This document shows positions 34,678 through 42,670 of a stretch of DNA of 64,000 nucleotides, piece after piece. Both the position numbers and the translations under genes were made by a program. How positions within the stretch are numbered: position 1 is the first letter of the stretch; every line of letters starts with the position of its first letter. The notes under the pieces were generated by a model. That model was not told the DNA's origin, did no database searches, and worked only from the letters and a program-made list of their open reading frames with translations. Where the stretch lies: contig JAWSVC010000004.1 of the NCBI GenBank assembly GCA_033852075.1, positions 1-64,000 on the forward strand, in the 5' to 3' direction. This stretch comes from QZLE01 sp033852075. Its GTDB lineage: Bacteria; Pseudomonadota; Gammaproteobacteria; QZLD01.

Positions 34678-35800
34678 AAAGCTTGTTTTTCTAACTGGTA
34701 CCAGGGCTGATTTTGGAAAACTTAAGTCACTAATTGAGATATCTCAACAATCACCAGAGTTTGAGGTTCATATTTTTGCAACTGGAATGCACATGAATTC
34801 AAAATATGGTAAAACTGTCGATGAGATATTTAAGTCAGGTTTTCAAAATATTTTCCAGTTTATTAATCACGATACCATTAATAATATGGATAGGACATTG
34901 GCAAAAACCATAGATGGCTTTTCCCATTATATTGCCGAAATTCAGCCGGATCTTATCATTGTTCATGGAGATAGAGTTGAGGCTCTGGCTGGCGCTATTG
35001 TCGGCAGCATAAATAATGTTTTGGTTGCTCATGTTGAGGGTGGGGAGGTGTCTGGAACTATTGATGAGCTAATTAGGCATGCTGTTAGTAAAATGTCTCA
35101 TCTTCATTTTGTTTCCAATTTAGAGGCAAAGAGAAGGCTTATTCAGCTTGGTGAAAAGCCTGAGTCCGTGTTTATTATTGGTTCTCCTGATCTTGACTTA
35201 ATGAACCCATCTAATCTTCCTAATGAGCATGATGTAAAGCAATATTATGATATAGGATTTGATGATTATGCCATTGCGATGTTTCACCCGGTAACTACTG
35301 AGTATGAACATATAGTTGAATACGCAACAAACTTTGTTGATTCTTTAATAGGGAGTGATTTGAACTATGTAGTTGTTTACCCAAATAATGATATTGGAAG
35401 CAATGAGATACTTGAGCAATATAAACGCCTAGCAGATAGTGAAAGATTTAAGGTATTTCCATCAATTAGATTCGAATACTTCCTTTCTTTATTAAAAAAT
35501 TCAAGCTTTATTATTGGAAATTCAAGCGCAGGAATAAGAGAGGCTCCATATTATGGAGTTGCTACTGTTGATATTGGAACCAGGCAAAAAAATAGGGCTA
35601 CTTTTAACAGTATAATCACTTGTTCATATGATAAAGTCGATATCATAAATGCTATTGATAGAGCAATGTTCAGTGAAAGCAATGATGAATGTTGCAAAGG
35701 CTATTTTGGATCAGGTAATAGTAATGAGAAATTTTTTGAGTTGATTTGTTCTGATGTTTTGTGGGAAACAAAGCATCAAAAGCAATTTCAGGATATATAA
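34661..35800 (+). CDS. neuC: Hydrolysing UDP-sugar 2-epimerase, NeuC/LegG family
   Basis: Converts a UDP-HexNAc to the free manno-configured sugar used by NeuB. Family blocks are LTGTRADFGKLKSLIE near the start, VHGDRVEALAGA, VEGGEVSGTIDELIRHAVSK and GNSSAGIREAPYYG. Length, 379 residues, is typical. The ATG at 34661 lies 17 nt inside neuB. A GTG six bases later is better spaced from GGGAGG and may be the true start. It belongs to the neuB-neuC-hisF-hisH-amidotransferase-neuA block. Confidence 0.9.
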   Translation: MLVGSKKLVFLTGTRADFGKLKSLIEISQQSPEFEVHIFATGMHMNSKYGKTVDEIFKSGFQNIFQFINHDTINNMDRTLAKTIDGFSHYIAEIQPDLIIVHGDRVEALAGAIVGSINNVLVAHVEGGEVSGTIDELIRHAVSKMSHLHFVSNLEAKRRLIQLGEKPESVFIIGSPDLDLMNPSNLPNEHDVKQYYDIGFDDYAIAMFHPVTTEYEHIVEYATNFVDSLIGSDLNYVVVYPNNDIGSNEILEQYKRLADSERFKVFPSIRFEYFLSLLKNSSFIIGNSSAGIREAPYYGVATVDIGTRQKNRATFNSIITCSYDKVDIINAIDRAMFSESNDECCKGYFGSGNSNEKFFELICSDVLWETKHQKQFQDI

Positions 35801-35828
35801 ATTAATGCCGGGCAGTGTAGAGCTTAAA

Positions 35829-36587
35829 ATGAAAAAGATAAGATTAATTGCAAGAATAGATGTGAAAAATGAGTTTGCTATTAAGGGCATACATTTGGAA
35901 GGCCTAAGGAAGGTTGGTGATCCTAATGATTTGGCAAAAAATTATTACGAGTCAGGTATAGATGAAATAATCTTTATGGATGCCGTTGCAGCTTATTATG
36001 ATAGGAATAGTTTAAGCCATATTATTGAGAAGGCATGCGCTGACGTTTTTGTTCCAATAACTGTTGGTGGAGGAATTCGAACCATTGAAGATATTCAAAC
36101 AGCATTAAATTCTGGAGCAGATAAAGTTGCAATAAATACTCAGTTAATTAGGGACCCAGATTTTCTTAAAGAAGCTTCAATGACTTTTGGATCGCAATGT
36201 ATAGTGGCATCCATTGACGCAAAGAAGGTAGGTGATAGAAGCTGGGAAGCATATATTGATAATGGTAGGGAACCAACCGGGAAAGATGTTGTTAAGTGGG
36301 CGCAAGAGGTTCAGTTTCTTGGCGCTGGAGAGATTATGCTTACATCCATTGATGCTGAGGGAACGAGAAAAGGCTTTGATTGCGAACTGAATGATGAGGT
36401 AGCAAAGGTTGTTTCTATCCCTTTGATATCAAGTGGAGGGGCTGGGAATTCAAACCAAGTTGTAGAATTAACACGTAAAGCAAAGGTTGATGCTGTAGCT
36501 CTTGCTTCAATTCTTCATTACAATGTTGAGAGTGTTGGTGCTATTAAGAAGAATTTAATGCAAAACGAGGTATTGATTAGGCTGTGA
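35829..36587 (+). CDS. HisF-like cyclase subunit for sugar amidination
   Basis: TIM-barrel protein of the HisF family, 252 residues from this start. Catalytic-type Asp11 (IARIDVKNE) and Asp175 (TSIDAEGTRKGF) are kept. With HisH- and WbpG-like partners immediately downstream, it most likely routes ammonia to an N-acetyl sugar amidotransferase, not histidine synthesis. The frame is open back to 35754 inside neuC, but the family normally begins (M)KK-R-L-I-A-R, so the ATG at 35829 is chosen. Its stop overlaps the next start (GTGA). Confidence 0.88.
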   Translation: MKKIRLIARIDVKNEFAIKGIHLEGLRKVGDPNDLAKNYYESGIDEIIFMDAVAAYYDRNSLSHIIEKACADVFVPITVGGGIRTIEDIQTALNSGADKVAINTQLIRDPDFLKEASMTFGSQCIVASIDAKKVGDRSWEAYIDNGREPTGKDVVKWAQEVQFLGAGEIMLTSIDAEGTRKGFDCELNDEVAKVVSIPLISSGGAGNSNQVVELTRKAKVDAVALASILHYNVESVGAIKKNLMQNEVLIRL

Positions 36588-37228
36588 GCGGAGTAAAAAT
36601 AGCTGTAATAGATTACGGTGTTGGTAATATAAAAAGTATTTGTAATGCCTTCGAAAAAATGGGGGCAAATATTAATGTAACAAGGGAAAAGGAAGATATT
36701 TTAGGTGCTGATGGCATTGTATTGCCTGGTGTTGGGGCTTTTCCTCACGGCATGAAAAAACTGTTAAGTTTTGGGTTGGATGATGTGATTCGACAATATG
36801 CAAATACAGGTAAGCCACTCATTGGAGTTTGTTTAGGCATGCAAATGCTGTTTGATAGTAGCAATGAGTTTCAGGATACGAAAGGGATTGGCTTGATCCC
36901 TGGTAAGGTAGAGAAGTTACCAGTATTAGATGATTATTTGCATAAACTTCCACATGTAAGCTGGAATGAGATAGAAGTTATAAAAGGGCATAGCAATAAT
37001 ATAATAAGCGACGTGGATGGAAGCGATATGTATTTTGTCCATAGCTTTTATGCTACACCTGATTCATTTGAAAACGTATTGTCCACAACTAACTATTCAG
37101 GTTTTGAATTCTGTTCAACCGTAAAAAAAGGTAATATATATGGGTGTCAATATCATCCTGAAAAGAGTTCAGAGCAAGGTTTAAAGGTTATTAGTAATTT
37201 TATAGATATTTGTAATAGTAAAGGATAA
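36584..37228 (+). CDS. HisH-like glutaminase subunit for sugar amidination
   Basis: Class I glutamine amidotransferase, 214 residues, releasing ammonia from glutamine. The triad is Cys83 (GVCLGMQ), His191 and Glu193 (YHPEKS). It starts with GTG overlapping the hisF-like stop by 4 bp, so the two subunits are translationally coupled. The next gene is the WbpG-like synthetase, giving the three-part machinery known for acetamidino sugar formation. Confidence 0.9.
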   Translation: MSGVKIAVIDYGVGNIKSICNAFEKMGANINVTREKEDILGADGIVLPGVGAFPHGMKKLLSFGLDDVIRQYANTGKPLIGVCLGMQMLFDSSNEFQDTKGIGLIPGKVEKLPVLDDYLHKLPHVSWNEIEVIKGHSNNIISDVDGSDMYFVHSFYATPDSFENVLSTTNYSGFEFCSTVKKGNIYGCQYHPEKSSEQGLKVISNFIDICNSKG

Positions 37229-37232
37229 CTTG

Positions 37233-38453
37233 ATGTCTAAAGCATATTATGGTCTACCAGAAGAAGTAAAATTTTGTAAAAAGTGTGTGATTTCAAATCA
37301 ACGCCCAAGTTCAACTATAGAATTTAAAAATGAAAAAGGTGAGAAAAAGCAAGTCATCAATTTTAATGATGATGGTATATGCTCAGCTTGTGTTTACCAT
37401 GAAGATAAAGAAGTTGGAATAGACTGGGAAACCAGAGAAAAGAACCTTGTTGATTTACTTTCAAAGTTTAAGTCTACAGATGGGTCATATGATGTAATTG
37501 TTCCTGGAAGTGGCGGTAAAGATAGTGCGTATACTGCTCATATTTTGAAGTATAAATATGGAATGAATCCTTTGACAGTCACATGGGCTCCTCATTTATA
37601 TACTGATATTGGATGGGAAAATTTCCAGGAGTGGATGCATACAGGAGGTTTGGATAATATTTTATATACCCCTAATGGAAAGCTTCACAGGGAAATGACC
37701 CGAAATGCATTTCATAACTTACTGCATCCATTTCAACCGTTTATAATTGGACAGAGAATAATTGGTCCTGCTTTTGCCAAAAAGTTTGGAGTAAAGCTTG
37801 TGATGTATGGTGAGAATCAGGCTGAGTATGGAAATGCTATAGAAGAAAATATAAACCCAATAATGAACATGGACTTTTTTTCTTGTGAAGACCCTCTAAA
37901 TATGAAGTTTGGAGGAGTTACAATGCAAGAATATATTGACTCTGGGAAGTATAAAACGGGCGATTTTGCACCATATATTCCTCCTGCTAGGGAGGATCTG
38001 GTAGATGCTGGGGTTGAAGTGCACTATTTAGGTTATTATCTTAAGTGGGATCCTCAAGAATGTTATTATTATGCGGTGGAAAATACTGGGTTTAAAGCTA
38101 ATCCTGTTCGTACTGAAGGGACATACTCTAAGTATAGTAGTATTGATGATAAGATTGATCCTTTTCACTATTTTACCACGCTTATTAAGTTTGGTATTGG
38201 TAGGTGTACATACGATGCTGCTCAAGAAGTAAGAAACGGGAAAATTACTCGCGAAGAAGCTGCTTATCTTGTCGGAAAGTATGATAGTGAATTTCCTGAA
38301 AAGTTTTATGCTGATTTTTTAGAGTATATTGATACGACAGATGAAGAGTTTTGGAAAACTGTTGATAAGCACCGTTCCCCACACTTGTGGGAAAAAAATG
38401 ATGGCGAGTGGAAATTGAAGCATACCGTAAATAAAGATGGTATAGATGACTAG
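37233..38453 (+). CDS. N-acetyl sugar amidotransferase, WbpG/PseA/LegA-like
   Basis: PP-loop ATP pyrophosphatase that turns a sugar N-acetyl group into acetamidino using ammonia from the HisH/HisF pair. The PP-loop PGSGGKDSAY lies at 91-100. Cys15, Cys18, Cys50 and Cys53 form a probable zinc site. A TTG three bases earlier is in frame; AAGGA spacing favours the ATG at 37233. Length, 406 residues, is normal for the family. Position between nonulosonic acid genes suggests an acetamidino nonulosonate, as in Legionella LPS, or an acetamidino-HexNAcA as in Pseudomonas O5. Confidence 0.9.
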   Translation: MSKAYYGLPEEVKFCKKCVISNQRPSSTIEFKNEKGEKKQVINFNDDGICSACVYHEDKEVGIDWETREKNLVDLLSKFKSTDGSYDVIVPGSGGKDSAYTAHILKYKYGMNPLTVTWAPHLYTDIGWENFQEWMHTGGLDNILYTPNGKLHREMTRNAFHNLLHPFQPFIIGQRIIGPAFAKKFGVKLVMYGENQAEYGNAIEENINPIMNMDFFSCEDPLNMKFGGVTMQEYIDSGKYKTGDFAPYIPPAREDLVDAGVEVHYLGYYLKWDPQECYYYAVENTGFKANPVRTEGTYSKYSSIDDKIDPFHYFTTLIKFGIGRCTYDAAQEVRNGKITREEAAYLVGKYDSEFPEKFYADFLEYIDTTDEEFWKTVDKHRSPHLWEKNDGEWKLKHTVNKDGIDD

Positions 38454-39123
38454 GAAAATCTTAGCTGTCATTCCTGCTCGTGGAGGTTCAAAAGGATTAC
38501 CAAGAAAAAATATTATTGATTTGGCAGGTAAACCTTTAGTTGGATGGACCATTGATGCTAGCTTGAACTCAAATTATATAACAAAAACGGTTGTTAGTAG
38601 TGAGGATGCCGAAATATTGGATGTGTCAGTAAAGATGGGGGCGGATATTGTTTATAGACCCCCTGAACTGGCTACGGATTATTCTTCAAGTGAGGCAGTG
38701 ATGGAACATGCCATAGTCTCGCTTGATGAAAAGTTTGATTATGCGGTTTTGCTTCAGCCCACCTCCCCTTTAAGGACAGAGGTAGACATTGATTGTGCAT
38801 TTGAAAAGATATTCGCCAGTGATGCAACAGCTTTAATAAGTGTAATACGAGTTGATAACAAGATATTAAAGGCGTTTGTTCAAAATAGCAGTGGTTATAT
38901 CGAAGGCATAAAGAATAATAGATATCCTTTTACCCCTCGGCAGAAGTTACCGGAAACATATATTAGTAATGGTGCTATCTATATTATTAGGACAGAACAG
39001 TTTTATAAAAATAAGGCTTTTTTTACAGAAAAAACCATACATTATGAAATGAATCACGTTAGTAGTATTGATATTGATAGCAAAGAAGACTTGATGGAAG
39101 CACAGCGCCATTTAGGTAAGTGA
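38446..39123 (+). CDS. neuA: CMP-nonulosonic acid cytidylyltransferase, NeuA/LegF family
   Basis: Activates the nonulosonic acid with CTP before transfer to the polymer. The nucleotide-binding loop PARGGSKGLPRKN sits at 10-22; LLQPTSPLRTEVDI and ISNGAIYIIRTEQF are family blocks. It is 225 residues, a single cytidylyltransferase domain. It overlaps the amidotransferase gene by 8 bp and closes the nonulosonate block. Confidence 0.92.
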   Translation: MTRKILAVIPARGGSKGLPRKNIIDLAGKPLVGWTIDASLNSNYITKTVVSSEDAEILDVSVKMGADIVYRPPELATDYSSSEAVMEHAIVSLDEKFDYAVLLQPTSPLRTEVDIDCAFEKIFASDATALISVIRVDNKILKAFVQNSSGYIEGIKNNRYPFTPRQKLPETYISNGAIYIIRTEQFYKNKAFFTEKTIHYEMNHVSSIDIDSKEDLMEAQRHLGK

Positions 39124-39184
39124 CCTTTTTGCATTGACGCTTTTTCAAGTTAATTAAAGGTTATTAATAAGCCAGGGTGAAATT

Positions 39185-40708
39185 TTGAGAGATTTGGTTT
39201 TGGAAAGTAATAGCGAAAATAGTTTAAGGTTTTTATTATTATATCAACGTCGTTGGGGAATGAAGTTTGGTCAATTTTATATTGACAACTTAAAGAAACA
39301 GTATAAAAAGTCAGAAATCGGAGTAATAACGGTAAAGCAGGAAGCTGATAATTATTTTAAAAATAATAATGAACTATCCTCCATTTCATATTATAAGTAT
39401 TTTGATGATATTAGAGATTTTTCGGAAGAATATCTGGGAGATAGTGAGTATTCTCTTGAGGAAATACTGCAGTTTTTTGGAGTTGATACGGTTTGGCCTT
39501 TGTTGCAAGCAACTCGCAACCATATTAAGGATTATAAAAGAAAGTACAATTACTCCTTTTATCCAGCACTTACAGATGATGAATTGATAAAAACAATCAA
39601 AGCTTACTACAAGTTAATTGTTGATATAGATAAAAAATTCAAGCCGAATTTTATTTTATTACCTAATCCGGTTGAAACATTTAATATTTTACTTCAGTTG
39701 TATGGAGAGAGAAAAGGTATACCGGTTAGGTATGTTTGTTTGACTCCTGTGAAGGGTTTTTATCAGTATGTAAAAACAAAGGACTACGGAGGGGGGGTAA
39801 TCGAAGAAAAGTTCAATAAAGGAGATGATTGCCATGAATATCATAAAAAAGCTGAGAACTATATAAGAAAATTTAGAAATGAATTTATTGTCCCTGAATG
39901 CGCATATCATGATAGTTCGGATTTTTTGAGATATAGGATTATCGATATATTGAAGTTAATGGCAAAGATGCTGAGAGCTCCTTTGTTAAAGCAAAAAAGG
40001 CCTAAAGGTATTCATAAGGATCACGTTGTTTTTTATCCACGACTGCTTTTAAGGGATTATATCTTAAAGATTAGATATCATAATGAAGTAAAACGAATGG
40101 AGTATGACCAAATGCCGTCAGAAAAGTTCGTCTATTTTCCGCTACAAATGCAACCAGAATTAGCAATAGATGTACTAGCCCCTTATTTTAATAACCAAAT
40201 TGAAGCTGCGCGTTTGGCTGCGATGTCACTTCCTGGTGAATATACGTTAGTAGTTAAAGATCACCCTATAATGGTAGGTTTAAGGGATCCGAAATATTTA
40301 CAAAAGATACAAAGTCTGCCTAATGTTAAGCTTGTTAATTACAATATAAAGACTCCTGAAATATTAAGTAATTGCGATGCAGTAATTGCAACAACAGGGT
40401 CTACTGTTTTTGAAACTACGTTATTGGGAATTCCTTGTGTCCAATTAGGGAATATGCAAACAAGCTTTATGTTTGAAAATGTTCACCATGTAACAGATTA
40501 TACTAAGTTAACACAGTTGTGGCGCAAAATATTAGGTTTGCAGTTTGGTGGGACTGAATATGATAAGCATATTGTTAGGTATATCTCTCTTGTAATGAAA
40601 TATGGCGTTGAGACAAATTATTATGAGATGTGGGAAAGAGATATGGAGGGTGACTTATTTCCAATGTGGAATGGGCTAAAGAGAGAGTTAGATAATAGTG
40701 GTTATTAG
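39185..40708 (+). CDS. Probable capsule-type glycosyltransferase (PF05159-like)
   Basis: 507-residue cytoplasmic protein. The C-terminal half resembles capsule polysaccharide (KpsC/KpsS-type) transferases: KFVYFPLQMQPELAID, VVKDHPIMVGLRDP, ATTGSTVFETTLLGIP. The N-terminal half is unfamiliar. Such enzymes add Kdo or a related acid to lipid or polymer; transfer of the nonulosonic acid made by the preceding genes is attractive but inferred. The start is TTG with AGGGTGA before it; the first in-frame ATG is about 24 codons later. A G7 tract lies at 39791-39797. Confidence 0.68.
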   Translation: MRDLVLESNSENSLRFLLLYQRRWGMKFGQFYIDNLKKQYKKSEIGVITVKQEADNYFKNNNELSSISYYKYFDDIRDFSEEYLGDSEYSLEEILQFFGVDTVWPLLQATRNHIKDYKRKYNYSFYPALTDDELIKTIKAYYKLIVDIDKKFKPNFILLPNPVETFNILLQLYGERKGIPVRYVCLTPVKGFYQYVKTKDYGGGVIEEKFNKGDDCHEYHKKAENYIRKFRNEFIVPECAYHDSSDFLRYRIIDILKLMAKMLRAPLLKQKRPKGIHKDHVVFYPRLLLRDYILKIRYHNEVKRMEYDQMPSEKFVYFPLQMQPELAIDVLAPYFNNQIEAARLAAMSLPGEYTLVVKDHPIMVGLRDPKYLQKIQSLPNVKLVNYNIKTPEILSNCDAVIATTGSTVFETTLLGIPCVQLGNMQTSFMFENVHHVTDYTKLTQLWRKILGLQFGGTEYDKHIVRYISLVMKYGVETNYYEMWERDMEGDLFPMWNGLKRELDNSGY

Positions 40709-40734
40709 TTAAGATTGGAGTGACTGGTATAGTA

Positions 40735-41931
40735 ATGGAAGCGAGAAAGAAGCAACTGCGTGTTATGCAAATAGCAAGTCATGGCACTAATGTTGGTGAT
40801 GGTGCTAATATAACAGGATTCCAGAAGGTTTTCAAAGAAGACTTTTCGGATTATGAAGTAAAATTTATCAATGAGGAAATAATGGATTATAAGCCTCATA
40901 TTGGAGAAAAAGACTTTAATTCTGAACAATTTATTAGTTATGCAAATAGCGTAGATTTAATTATTATCGGAGGGGGGGGGTTCTTCAGCGCTTTTAAACG
41001 CTTTGTAAATACTGCTTGCCATGCTGATTTCACCATTGATACATTGGATAAAATATATACTCCAATTGTATATTATGCTTTGGGTTATGCAGTGTATTAT
41101 AACCAACCTTATTTCAATGGTAATGCTCTTGAAATGCTGCTGGAATATTCTCGAAATAGAAAAAACATGATGATTTCACTTAGAAATGATGGGTCTTTCA
41201 AGAGGATGCATGAGAGAATATCTGATAAATCTCTTATGGAAAATGTTGATGTCATTCCTGATTGTGGGTTTTATGTACCGGTTAGTGATTATCATCATCC
41301 TGAGTTAGAACCCAATAAAACAAATATAATAATTCAGCTGGCAGGTGATAAACTGGAGTATCGGTTCAAAGAGCAAGTAAATTTTTTAAGTAGAGTGAAA
41401 AGGAAATTATTTGGAATAGAGAATGCTAGGAATCAAAAGATATTCCTTCAAAGAATGGCAGATGTGATTGTTGAATTATCGAAAAATAAAGATGTGAACT
41501 TTATAGTTGCCCCTCATATTTTTCATGATTTAGGGATTGCGTATAAACTTATTTCGCTACTTCCTCTGTCGGTTACAAGACACCAGTTAAATGTTTCTAA
41601 TATTTTAAGAGGATGCGACGGCGCCAGATATTTTTTTGATTTATACCGAAAAAGCGACCTTGTAATTGGTGCAAGATTTCATGCTAATGTTTGCGCGATT
41701 GGTCTGGGGACTCCTGTAGTAGGCTTGGTAAGTCATGATCAGCTGGATGGGTTGTATGATGAGTTAGGGCTTGATACTTATTGTTCTGTTAATGATCAGA
41801 TGTGCGGTGAACAGATCACTAAGCTTGCAAATGGATTATTAAGCTGCGCCCAGAATCAAGAAATATTAGAAAAGCTTCGAGGCAAAACTAAGGCTTTTCA
41901 TGGAAAGATAGAAAAAATGCTAAAGGTATGA
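40735..41931 (+). CDS. Polysaccharide pyruvyl transferase-family protein
   Basis: Member of the CsaB/WcaK pyruvyl transferase family (PF04230 type), which adds pyruvate ketals to sugars. Family features are ASHGTNVGDGANITG near the N-terminus, DLIIIGGGGFF, the DVIPDCGF turn, and RKSDLVIGARFHANVCAIGLGTPVVGL near the C-terminus. A G9 homopolymer (40972-40980) encodes the glycine run and could slip. A GTG start at 40720 is possible; the ATG at 40735 is preferred, but neither has an ideal ribosome site. About 398 residues. Confidence 0.85.
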   Translation: MEARKKQLRVMQIASHGTNVGDGANITGFQKVFKEDFSDYEVKFINEEIMDYKPHIGEKDFNSEQFISYANSVDLIIIGGGGFFSAFKRFVNTACHADFTIDTLDKIYTPIVYYALGYAVYYNQPYFNGNALEMLLEYSRNRKNMMISLRNDGSFKRMHERISDKSLMENVDVIPDCGFYVPVSDYHHPELEPNKTNIIIQLAGDKLEYRFKEQVNFLSRVKRKLFGIENARNQKIFLQRMADVIVELSKNKDVNFIVAPHIFHDLGIAYKLISLLPLSVTRHQLNVSNILRGCDGARYFFDLYRKSDLVIGARFHANVCAIGLGTPVVGLVSHDQLDGLYDELGLDTYCSVNDQMCGEQITKLANGLLSCAQNQEILEKLRGKTKAFHGKIEKMLKV

Positions 41932-41989
41932 GCTAGTGATAAATATTTTATTGCTAGAAATAATAATGTGGATTTTGTAAGGCTAATTG

Positions 41990-42670
41990 ATGTCGATATT
42001 TAGCGCTAAGATAAAAGGCATTGCTCTGTTGATAATATCAAAGATGCTGGTTTTGTTCTGGTACCCTTTTAAATATAATAAGTCGAAAATCAGCAGCTGG
42101 ATTGGTATAAGGGCAATTATAGAAGAGCCTATTAAAATAGGTGAATCTGTTAGGATAGACCGAAATCCATGCATTGGCAAATATACTAGCATTCAGAATG
42201 GATGTGTTATTGGGCGTAATGTAAAGTCAATAGGAAGATTTTGTTCCATAGCAGAGCAGACGATAATTGGGCCAAATAATCATCCGATACATGAACTTTC
42301 TACATCTTCTTGCTTTTACTCTCCAGCATGGGGGGTTACTGAATCAGATTCACGCGATGTTTACAATGGTTTAGAGCATGAAACTAACATTGGAAATGAT
42401 GTATGGATAGGCGCTAGAGCTGTTATATTAAGCGGTGTTAGTGTAGGAGATGGAGCAATAGTTGCTGCAGGATCTATAGTGACTAAAGATGTTCCGCCAT
42501 ATGCAATTGTAGCAGGGGGCCCAGCAAGAATTATTAAATATAGATTTGCCCAACAAAAAATAGCTGAATTGATGATTTTAAAGTGGTGGGATAAAGATAT
42601 TAATGAAGCAATGATGGATTGGAAACGATGGAAAGCAAATTTTAATAAAGGTGAAAAAATAGATGTATAA
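41990..42670 (+). CDS. Hexapeptide-repeat acetyltransferase
   Basis: Left-handed beta-helix acyltransferase, 226 residues, of the CatB/Vat-like sugar O-acetyltransferase type. Hexad repeats run from about 55 to 170, with DVWIGARAVILSGVSVGDGAIVAAGSIVTKDVPPYAIVAGGPAR-type order and a probable catalytic His in the NNHPIHELS loop. A hydrophobic helix at about 10-25 may associate with the membrane. It overlaps the ABC exporter gene by 8 bp. Probably acetylates a sugar of the repeat unit. Confidence 0.85.
   Translation: MSIFSAKIKGIALLIISKMLVLFWYPFKYNKSKISSWIGIRAIIEEPIKIGESVRIDRNPCIGKYTSIQNGCVIGRNVKSIGRFCSIAEQTIIGPNNHPIHELSTSSCFYSPAWGVTESDSRDVYNGLEHETNIGNDVWIGARAVILSGVSVGDGAIVAAGSIVTKDVPPYAIVAGGPARIIKYRFAQQKIAELMILKWWDKDINEAMMDWKRWKANFNKGEKIDV

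Noticed and set aside
35829..37228. Histidine biosynthesis genes hisF and hisH
   Set aside because: No other his gene is present and a WbpG-like amidotransferase follows directly among nonulosonate genes, so sugar amidination is the better reading.
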